A DNA stretch of 6,889 nt from Acidobacteriota bacterium (GTDB lineage Bacteria; Acidobacteriota; UBA6911; RPQK01; JADFOI01), in the NCBI GenBank assembly GCA_022545645.1, contig JACZQQ010000144.1, positions 1 through 6,889 on the forward strand, written 5' to 3'. The notes below the pieces were generated by a model that saw only the letters and a list, made by a program, of their open reading frames with translations, did not search any database and had not been told where the DNA came from. The translations under genes were made by a program, and so were the position numbers. Within the stretch, counting starts at the first letter, position 1, and each line of letters opens with the position of its first letter. Below, in pieces: positions 1-5,411 of the stretch.

Positions 1-96
1 TATTCCTAGTCATTAATGTTCGTTCCCACTAGAGCAGATCTCTGGCACACCCCTCTGGGTTTTGTACGTCATACCGGCTCGTCGAGTTCCGAAATG

Positions 97-116
97 TGGG
101 GAGAAATCCCATTTTT
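97..116 (+). terminator. Weak terminator-like hairpin
   Basis: TGGG (97-100) can pair with CCCA (108-111) around a 7-base loop, and five T's follow directly (112-116). This is the shape of a minimal rho-independent terminator for a gene entering from the left, but the stem is only 4 bp. No coding region ending just upstream is visible in bases 1-96. It may be chance, and the T-run overlaps the proposed -35 region of the next promoter. Confidence 0.2.
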
Positions 117-141
117 ATAGGGGCGGCGTGGGCGTTATACT
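114..141 (+). promoter_or_regulatory. Candidate sigma70-type promoter for the dehydrogenase/membrane-protein operon
   Basis: TATACT (136-141) matches the TATAAT -10 consensus in five of six positions. TTTATA (114-119) matches TTGACA in four of six, with a 16-base spacer. Transcription would start near 148, leaving about 20 bases of leader before the preferred ATG at 170 and only about 10 before the alternative GTG at 158. The spacer is very G-rich. The call rests on consensus matching only. Confidence 0.35.
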
Positions 142-169
142 TACAAGCTCCTAACCTGTGAGCCAGAGT

Positions 170-1069
170 ATGAAAATCGCCATTACGGGTGCCAATAGCG
201 CTATCGGGCAGGCCATTCTCCGTGGCCCACCCGAAGGAGTCGACTTCGTGGCTGCGGTTCGCTCCCAACGTGCTGCCGAGCAGCTTCCTCCCCTCCCCAA
301 CAGCACAAGTCGAGTGGCCTTGATCTCCTACGATGACCCTGAGAGTCTGGGTTCCGCTTTCCAGGAAGCGGACGCTGTGATTCACCTGGCGGGCCTCCTG
401 ATCGAACGCCCCGATTCCAGCTATGAGAGGGCCAACGTTGCAACCACGGGCGCAGTTGTCGAAGCTGCCGCTCAGAGTGCCGTCGACAAATTCGTGCTGG
501 TCAGCGCGATTGGTGCCGACGAACGTTCAACCAACCGCTACTTCAAAACCAAGGGCCAAGCGGAAGCCCTGGTCAAAGTGTCGGGGTTGGCTTACACTAT
601 TTTGCGAGTGCCCCTTCTTCTGGGTCGGGAAACGGAAGGGGCAGCAGCTCTGCGACGCCAGATCCATCGTCCCCGAGCCTGGCTGATCGGTGGAGGGCGG
701 CACTTGGAGCAACCCCTGGATGTGGAAGACGTGGCCACTGCAGCCAGATTAGCCTCCACCCCGGATCGAGCTCAGGATCGCACTTTGGAATTGGCGGGGC
801 CCGCGACTTTATCCCATCGCCAAATGATTCTCCGCGCCGCCCATCTGTTGGGACAGCAGATCCGGATCTCGTCGATTCCCAAAGGTCTGGTCAAAACGGC
901 ACTGGCCATTCGTCAGAGAATGGCCCCGGCTGGATTTTCGCCTGACGTCCTGGAGGTGATCACGGCGGACACCAAGTTGGACCCGAACCCTGCGGCCGCC
1001 GAGCTGGGGATTGAGTTGACCGGGCTGGATGAGATGATCCAGCATAGTTTGGAGACAGAACATGAATGA
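170..1069 (+). CDS. NDUFA9-like atypical short-chain dehydrogenase/epimerase (NAD(P)-binding)
   Basis: Predicted cytoplasmic 299-residue protein of the extended/atypical SDR superfamily, closest by eye to the NDUFA9-like/NmrA-like group. Residues are counted from the ATG at 170. The N-terminal Rossmann strand MKIAITGANSAIG carries the dinucleotide-binding glycines G7 and G13, but the usual middle glycine is Ser10. The beta-5 strand VLVSAIGA contains S112. YFKTK gives the YxxxK pair Y124 and K128. A later stretch resembles the LRVPLLLG and QPLDVEDVA segments of this group. The length fits the family. A GTG at 158 would add four residues (MSQS); the ATG is preferred because the Rossmann strand starts directly at it, though neither start has a good Shine-Dalgarno. 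The stop overlaps the next gene's start, so the two are coupled. NDUFA9-like proteins assist complex I in mitochondria, but many bacterial members have no assigned substrate, and none is inferred here. Confidence 0.85.
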   Translation: MKIAITGANSAIGQAILRGPPEGVDFVAAVRSQRAAEQLPPLPNSTSRVALISYDDPESLGSAFQEADAVIHLAGLLIERPDSSYERANVATTGAVVEAAAQSAVDKFVLVSAIGADERSTNRYFKTKGQAEALVKVSGLAYTILRVPLLLGRETEGAAALRRQIHRPRAWLIGGGRHLEQPLDVEDVATAARLASTPDRAQDRTLELAGPATLSHRQMILRAAHLLGQQIRISSIPKGLVKTALAIRQRMAPAGFSPDVLEVITADTKLDPNPAAAELGIELTGLDEMIQHSLETEHE

Positions 1070-2048
1070 AACGGTAGAGTCCCAGAGCAGTCCTACTCCC
1101 CAGATTCGGCCCAAGCCCCCCCTGTGGCAGAAGCTCCTTCCCTGGCTGATCACGCTGGCCTGCTTCACCTACCTTTACACGGTTCTCGACCGGGCGGCTG
1201 CGGCGCAGGGAAGCGGATTGGTTTCCTACCTGACGGAGATTTTCGGCAGGGTGAGCTGGTGGCGGTGGCTGGGGTTGATGGTTCCTTATTCTCTTTTTTA
1301 CTTTGCCATCGATACCCTGGTTATCTGGCGTGTGATCAACTGGTTCAATGCCAAGATCCATTACTTCGACCTCCTCCCCATTCGAGGCAGTTCCTACATC
1401 CTCTCCATCCTGAACGAACAGGTGGGCAAGGGGGCCATGGCACTCTATTTGAATCGCCGAGATGGGGTTCCCGGTTGGGAAGTGGGTTCCAGCATGCTGT
1501 TTGTCATGTTCTGTGAGTTTTACTACCTGCTGGGTTGGGCCACCATCGGTGTCACCCTCCAGTGGGATCGCTTTCCTGATATCTTTCATCTCATTCCCTG
1601 GATCGCCCTGGGCGCGGGTGTGTTCTTCGTCGTTTTCCATCTGTTCTTTAGCGGCCGGATTGGGAAAGGGGTGGCATTTCGCGACAGAGCCCTGTTTCAC
1701 TCCTTCCGGCAGGCCAAAGCCTGGCAGTACGGAGCTGTGCTGATTCTGCGCTCGCCGGCCATGCTGGGGGCAGTCCTGGTCTATACCCTGTCCCTGCGAC
1801 TCTTTGGTGTGGAGGCAAATTTCAGTGAAATGGTGGGCTATCTGCCGGTGATCTTCTTCGGTGCCGCCTCACCCGGCCCCATGCGCTCGGTGGCGATCCT
1901 TCTTTGGGTGATTCTCTTTCCCGAAAGACCGGGTGAGATGAGCACCTTCGGTTTCGTCCAGCACAATTTCTTTATCTTTTTCAATGCTTCGATCGGCCTT
2001 CTCTTTCTGCGGCGGGCCAATCGAGAGCTCTTTGGACAAGGGACCTAA
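1062..2048 (+). CDS. Polytopic membrane protein, possibly LPG-synthase-TM/flippase-like (UPF0104-type)
   Basis: A 328-residue integral inner-membrane protein of unassigned function. The first ~24 residues are polar and proline-rich. Hydrophobic segments follow at about 26-42, 68-92, 143-165, 175-197, 222-245, 258-285 and 295-316, with a further amphipathic stretch around 105-130. Small-residue-rich motifs (NEQVGKGAMA near 118-127 and FFGAASPGPMRS near 265-276) sit beside or inside membrane segments. They faintly recall the lysylphosphatidylglycerol-synthase transmembrane/flippase-like superfamily, but the match is weak and could be wrong. The start is well supported: GGAG (1051-1054) lies 7 bases before the ATG. 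The ATG overlaps the upstream stop in ATGAATGA, an 8-base overlap typical of translational coupling. No soluble catalytic domain is present. Its partner gene suggests a shared membrane- or lipid-related role, but that is inference. Confidence 0.8.
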   Translation: MNETVESQSSPTPQIRPKPPLWQKLLPWLITLACFTYLYTVLDRAAAAQGSGLVSYLTEIFGRVSWWRWLGLMVPYSLFYFAIDTLVIWRVINWFNAKIHYFDLLPIRGSSYILSILNEQVGKGAMALYLNRRDGVPGWEVGSSMLFVMFCEFYYLLGWATIGVTLQWDRFPDIFHLIPWIALGAGVFFVVFHLFFSGRIGKGVAFRDRALFHSFRQAKAWQYGAVLILRSPAMLGAVLVYTLSLRLFGVEANFSEMVGYLPVIFFGAASPGPMRSVAILLWVILFPERPGEMSTFGFVQHNFFIFFNASIGLLFLRRANRELFGQGT

Positions 2049-2084
2049 CCCGGATTGCTAGTCATTTTTGAATAGGCTTTCTGC

Positions 2085-2108
2085 GTAGGGGCGCACGGCT
2101 GTGCGCCC
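2085..2108 (+). repeat. GTAG-headed palindrome, REP-like unit (copy 1)
   Basis: The unit begins with GTAG (2085-2088). It continues as a perfect 8-bp stem: GGGCGCAC (2089-2096), a GGCT loop, then GTGCGCCC (2101-2108). It lies in the 121-base gap between two convergent genes, a typical place for extragenic palindromes. The first 12 bases and the second stem arm recur at 6799-6822 (one base changed in the second arm) and on the opposite strand at 6875-6852. Only the 4-base loop differs (GGCT versus TGAC), so these are members of one family. No T-run follows, so it is not a classical intrinsic terminator, although it could still stabilise the 3' ends of either mRNA. Confidence 0.75.
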
Positions 2109-2169
2109 ATCGTTCAATCCAAGATCGAGGGGACCTGAGAGAGTTCCCAAGGTTAGTGAGAAATGTGGG

Positions 2170-2712
2170 TTAGCCCGTCTCATTCCTGGGCCGCTGGGAA
2201 CGCGGGTTGAGCGCTACCAGGCGGTCGGCGATGGAGAGCAGGGTGCTGACGACCAGTAACCAAATCACCGGAGTGAGCAGAAGCTCCAAGCCACTGAGGC
2301 CCAGACGAATCAGGATGTCACCGCCGAGGGGAACAAAGTAGAGCATGCCGTTGCAGCGGCCCAGCCAGCTCATGCGGAGCTCTCGCTGGCGATGCAGCCA
2401 GTAGGAATCGATCACGTACTGGGCAAAGGCGGTGGCGATCAAAAGGGGAAGGATCCAGGGGAACACTCCACGGGTGGCGCCTGCCATCAGGCCACAGGTC
2501 ACGAAGAGGAAATCGGCCGTATGATCAGCGGCACGACCTGTTACGGTCGCGGTTCCCAGACGGCGTGCAATGGGTCCGTCGACGATATCCGATACGATGG
2601 CCACCACAAACACGATCCCTGCCAACACGGCAGAAGAGGCATCTTCTCGAGTCATGAGGAAGACAAAGGGGAAGATCAGGAACAAACGAAAAACGGTCAG
2701 TGCGTGGGCCAT
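2170..2712 (-). CDS. CDP-alcohol phosphatidyltransferase family protein
   Basis: A 180-residue integral membrane enzyme that should transfer a phosphatidyl (or related) group from a CDP-linked lipid to an alcohol acceptor, with release of CMP. The family signature D-x2-DG-x2-AR-x8-G-x3-D-x3-D is intact: D42, D45, G46, A49, R50, G59, D63 and D67. These acidic residues bind the divalent metals and CDP in characterised members. Hydrophobic helices lie at about 5-20, 28-42, 66-83, 86-105, 122-137 and 143-162. The N-terminal ALTVFR resembles the LTxxR stretch at the start of PgsA-type enzymes, supporting this start. The acceptor (glycerol-3-phosphate, inositol phosphate or other) cannot be read from the sequence, so no symbol is given. 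The gene lies 41 bases downstream of cofH on the same strand, probably cotranscribed. Its Shine-Dalgarno is weak, and it converges on the membrane-protein gene to its left. Confidence 0.9.
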   Translation of the reverse strand: MAHALTVFRLFLIFPFVFLMTREDASSAVLAGIVFVVAIVSDIVDGPIARRLGTATVTGRAADHTADFLFVTCGLMAGATRGVFPWILPLLIATAFAQYVIDSYWLHRQRELRMSWLGRCNGMLYFVPLGGDILIRLGLSGLELLLTPVIWLLVVSTLLSIADRLVALNPRSQRPRNETG

Positions 2713-2753
2713 AGAGTCTTCAATTCAAACACCCGTCTGACCCATTGAGTCCT

Positions 2754-4043
2754 TTAGGGTCTGGTGATGCTTTCAGCTTTCTTGCTCGGGGCCTGAAACC
2801 TGAACCGATCCATTTGGGTCAGTTGCTCATAGGAGCCGAAGCGGCGGGCCTCTTCATCGGAAAGACGGTCCAAAGGATTCAGCTTCGTCACCTTCTCGCT
2901 GTCAAAACGGTGCAGTTCTTTGTAGAGGGTCGATCGTTCGACCGGAATGCGTCCGGCATTACGAATGACACGGCGCAGATCGACAGGGCGAACCAGTTGC
3001 CCATGAGTGGATCCGGCCGATGTGGAGATGCTTTCGTTCATCAAGGTCCCGCCCATGTCGTTGGCACCCGCAGCCAGGCAGGCCTGGGATAACTTCAATC
3101 CCTCCTTCACCCATGAAACCTGGATGTTGGGAATGTCCTGGTTGAGAACCAGACGAGAAATGGCATGCATTTTCAGCACCTCCATTCCACTGGCCCCTGT
3201 CCGGACATTTTTGATCAGTCCATCCGTAAACATGGGAGCATCGGTGTGAATAAAGCTCAGTGGGACAAACTCGGTGAAACCTCCGCTCTGCCGTTGCAGA
3301 TCCCTCAGTAACAAAAGATGCCGTGCGCAGTGGCGAGTGGTTTCCACATGACCGTACATGATGGTCGAGGTGGTGGGGATTCCCAGCGAGTGAGCGGTTT
3401 GAATCACTTCGATCCACTGGCTGGTGGTGATCCGTCCCGGTGCGATGCGGTCTCGCACTTCCTGGACCAGTATCTCAGCGGAAGTCCCGGGCAGACTCCC
3501 GATGCCAGCACTTTTCAGCTCCGACAAGTATTCGCGAAAGCTCATACCGGAGCATTGGGTTCCATAGAGGATTTCCTCGGGAGAGAAGGCATGGATGTGG
3601 AGTGCAGGTAGGGCTTCCTTGACCACTCGGCACAGACGGATGTACAGATCACCGTCCATGCCCGGGGGAAGTCCTGCCTGGATACAGACTTCCGTCGCCC
3701 CAAATTCATAGGCCTCACGGGCCCTTCGGAGAATTTCCTCCTGGGGTAGGTAGTATCCTTCATTGTTGCGATAGGTACGGCTAAAGGCGCAGAAGCTACA
3801 GCGCTTGACGCAAACGTTGGTGAAATTGATGTTGCGGTTCACCACATAGCTGACTTCCTCCCCCACGGTCTGGTGACGAAGAGTGTCGGCAGCCGACAAC
3901 ACGGCCCAAAAGTCCGTACCCGTTGCCGAAAACAGGCTTGTGGCTTCATCCTCGGAAAGGTCCTTCCCTGTGAGCGAGCGCTCCAGTATGTGGGCAGTTT
4001 TGCTGGTCGCAGTTTTCAGGTAACTTTCAATCGCTTCTTTCAT
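2754..4043 (-). CDS. cofH: FO synthase subunit 2, radical SAM protein CofH
   Basis: This 429-residue radical SAM enzyme catalyses the first half of FO synthesis, joining a tyrosine-derived fragment to the ribityl-diaminouracil intermediate of riboflavin synthesis; its product is then cyclised by CofG. The [4Fe-4S] motif is CVKRCSFC (C78, C82, C85) inside NINFTNVC. Signatures of the CofH/MqnC/MqnE group follow: HIHAFSPEE (149-157), SLPGTSAEIL (183-192), MYGHVET (229-235), GGFTEFVPL (254-262) and GANDMGGTLMNESIS (326-340). The last, with the linked cofG, favours CofH over the menaquinone enzymes. The C-terminal ~50 residues, ending in a charged tail after RRFGSYEQL, extend somewhat past what I expect for a compact CofH. 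The start overlaps the cofG stop in ATGA (4043-4040), with no clear Shine-Dalgarno, so translation is probably by termination-reinitiation from cofG. Confidence 0.93.
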   Translation of the reverse strand: MKEAIESYLKTATSKTAHILERSLTGKDLSEDEATSLFSATGTDFWAVLSAADTLRHQTVGEEVSYVVNRNINFTNVCVKRCSFCAFSRTYRNNEGYYLPQEEILRRAREAYEFGATEVCIQAGLPPGMDGDLYIRLCRVVKEALPALHIHAFSPEEILYGTQCSGMSFREYLSELKSAGIGSLPGTSAEILVQEVRDRIAPGRITTSQWIEVIQTAHSLGIPTTSTIMYGHVETTRHCARHLLLLRDLQRQSGGFTEFVPLSFIHTDAPMFTDGLIKNVRTGASGMEVLKMHAISRLVLNQDIPNIQVSWVKEGLKLSQACLAAGANDMGGTLMNESISTSAGSTHGQLVRPVDLRRVIRNAGRIPVERSTLYKELHRFDSEKVTKLNPLDRLSDEEARRFGSYEQLTQMDRFRFQAPSKKAESITRP

Positions 4044-5206
4044 AGCTGGAGTTCAGGGTAGGGTTTCGATGGAGCAGGGAAGGGAGCGCCGCTCCAGTCG
4101 CACCCGTGCCAGTAACCTTGCCCATCCGCCTCACCACGAAGCCGCTGGAGCAGTTCTGGTGTGAGCCAGTCGGAGCTTTCCATGAAATATTCCGGGTAGA
4201 TGGGAAAACGCGCCTTCAGTTGATATCCATGATCCTTCATGGACTGCTGCATTTCCCCGATATGAGGCCAGGGGGCCTCCGGGTTCACATAATCCTTGGT
4301 TACGGGTGAGATTCCTCCCCAATCGTTGATTCCTGCATCCAGGTACATCAGGTAGTTTGAACTGAGATTGGGAGGCACCTGAAGGTTCATCTCCGGGCCC
4401 AGTAGAATCCGGGCCAGGGCCACCGTTTCCAGCATCTCCTCGGGAGAGGCCTGGGGGGATTGCTCCATGGGTGTGGTGGGTTTGGAACAGAAGTTCTGGA
4501 TAATCACCTCCTGGATGTGGCCGAAACGCTCCTGCAGATCCTTGATGGCCAAAAGAGCGTCGATTCGCTCCTGGGGTGTCTCACCGATGCCGACCAGAAG
4601 ACCCGTGGTAAAAGGGATTCCCAGCTCTCCAGCAAGCTCCAGGGTCTTTAGCCTGACCTGTGGGTGTTTACTGGGAGCGTGCTCATGGGGACCTCCCGGC
4701 TGGTAAAGACGCTCGCTGGTACTCTCCAGCATCAAACCCATCGAAACGTTCACTTCTCTGAGAGTTTGAAGCTCACTTCGAGTCAGGGTGCCAGGATTAC
4801 TGTGAGGATAAAGATCGGTTTCCCGGAGCACCAGCTCACACATCTCTCGCAAATAGTGAATGGTGCTCTCGTAGCCGTGGTCCTGGAGCCATGCCCGAGC
4901 CTCTGAATAACGCTCTTCCGGTCTTTCCCCTAGAACAAACAGCGCTTCCCGGCAGCCTGCTGCTTCTCCTTTGCGAGCCACCTCCAGCACTTCTTCAGGG
5001 CTCATATAAAGACTTTCCGCCTGCCGCGGACTCTGTCGAAAGACACAATAGTTGCAAAAATCCCGACACAGTCTGGTCAGAGGGATAAAGACCTTGGGGG
5101 AGAAGCTGACCACACGGCCCTTTCCACCGTCACGAACGGAGCAGGCCTGGGCACACATTTCTTTCACAGTTTGATCGTTCGTTGATTCAAGCAGTGACTT
5201 GGACAT
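4040..5206 (-). CDS. cofG: FO synthase subunit 1, radical SAM protein CofG
   Basis: A 388-residue cytoplasmic radical SAM enzyme that completes synthesis of 7,8-didemethyl-8-hydroxy-5-deazariboflavin (FO) by cyclising the CofH product. The cluster motif is CRDFCNYC (C47, C51, C54), directly after SPKVFIPLTRLC as in known CofG proteins. Further signatures are ALFVLGERPEERY (88-100), SNPGTLT (136-142), GLMLESTSERL (157-167), GIGET (206-210) and GINDWGGISPVTKDYVNPE (292-310), the last very characteristic of CofG. The length is ordinary for the family, with a short tail after about residue 360. The gene leads the cofG-cofH unit and overlaps cofH by four bases. The chosen ATG lies about 20 residues before conserved sequence; an upstream GGCGGA is a weak and rather distant ribosome-binding site. 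A separate cofG is the archaeal/cyanobacterial arrangement, also found in assorted bacteria, whereas actinobacteria carry the fused FbiC. Confidence 0.95.
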   Translation of the reverse strand: MSKSLLESTNDQTVKEMCAQACSVRDGGKGRVVSFSPKVFIPLTRLCRDFCNYCVFRQSPRQAESLYMSPEEVLEVARKGEAAGCREALFVLGERPEERYSEARAWLQDHGYESTIHYLREMCELVLRETDLYPHSNPGTLTRSELQTLREVNVSMGLMLESTSERLYQPGGPHEHAPSKHPQVRLKTLELAGELGIPFTTGLLVGIGETPQERIDALLAIKDLQERFGHIQEVIIQNFCSKPTTPMEQSPQASPEEMLETVALARILLGPEMNLQVPPNLSSNYLMYLDAGINDWGGISPVTKDYVNPEAPWPHIGEMQQSMKDHGYQLKARFPIYPEYFMESSDWLTPELLQRLRGEADGQGYWHGCDWSGAPFPAPSKPYPELQL

Positions 5207-5246
5207 CGTCTTTGGTCCGCCAGATCAGGGTCTCAACCTGGTTACA

Positions 5247-5266
5247 AGTATAGGATTTTTGCGCAA
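5247..5266 (-). promoter_or_regulatory. Candidate cofGH promoter -10 with adjacent 8-bp palindrome
   Basis: Read on the minus strand, TATACT (5252-5247) is a five-of-six match to the -10 consensus, about 40 bases upstream of the cofG ATG. No good -35 is found at 16-18 bases. Between the expected -35 and the -10 lies the perfect palindrome TTGCGCAA (5259-5266), where an operator would block polymerase or an activator could replace the missing -35. Both calls rest on short motifs only. Confidence 0.3.
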
Positions 5267-5331
5267 GTTGATTGTACGTGGGGCGAACAAGTGGAGTCAA
5301 GACGGCCACCTCCCGGACTCGATATCCCGGA

Positions 5332-5361
5332 TTGACCCAGCATACCCAAAGGCTGTAGCAT
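5332..5361 (+). promoter_or_regulatory. Candidate promoter for the propeller lipoprotein gene
   Basis: TTGACC (5332-5337) matches the -35 consensus in five of six positions. TAGCAT (5356-5361) matches the -10 in four of six, with an 18-base spacer. A leader of about 45 bases would precede the ATG at 5412. Two copies of TCCCGGA (5311-5317 and 5325-5331) end immediately before the -35; they could be an activator or operator site or chance. The promoter would be divergent from that of cofG. Confidence 0.35.
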
Positions 5362-5399
5362 GCCAGAAGAAAGTTATCTATGCACATTTTGAACTTCAC

Positions 5400-5406
5400 A
5401 AGGTGG
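5400..5406 (+). promoter_or_regulatory. Ribosome-binding site fixing the lipoprotein start
   Basis: AAGGTGG lies 5 bases before the ATG at 5412. The reading frame stays open upstream to an ATG at 5199, which would add 71 residues and overlap the beginning of cofG. The good Shine-Dalgarno plus the lipoprotein signal that begins exactly at 5412 decide for the shorter protein. Confidence 0.75.
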
Positions 5407-5411
5407 GTACC

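Noticed and set aside
118..135. TAGGGGCG resembling the head of the palindrome family
   Set aside because: It lacks the GTAG start and the pairing second arm, so only eight bases match and no hairpin of the family forms.
29..443. Minus-strand open frames near the left edge
   Set aside because: They overlap the dehydrogenase coding region in antisense and have no domain or plausible ribosome-binding site.
960..1700. A 246-codon open frame on the minus strand opposite the dehydrogenase end and the membrane protein
   Set aside because: It lies antisense to two well-supported, coupled genes. Its product is low-complexity (Pro/Gln/Gly/His-rich) with no domain, as expected of an antisense shadow.
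5199..5411. N-terminal extension of the lipoprotein frame back to the ATG at 5199
   Set aside because: It would bury the signal peptide and lipobox 71 residues inside the protein and overlap the cofG start. The ATG at 5412 has a good ribosome-binding site.
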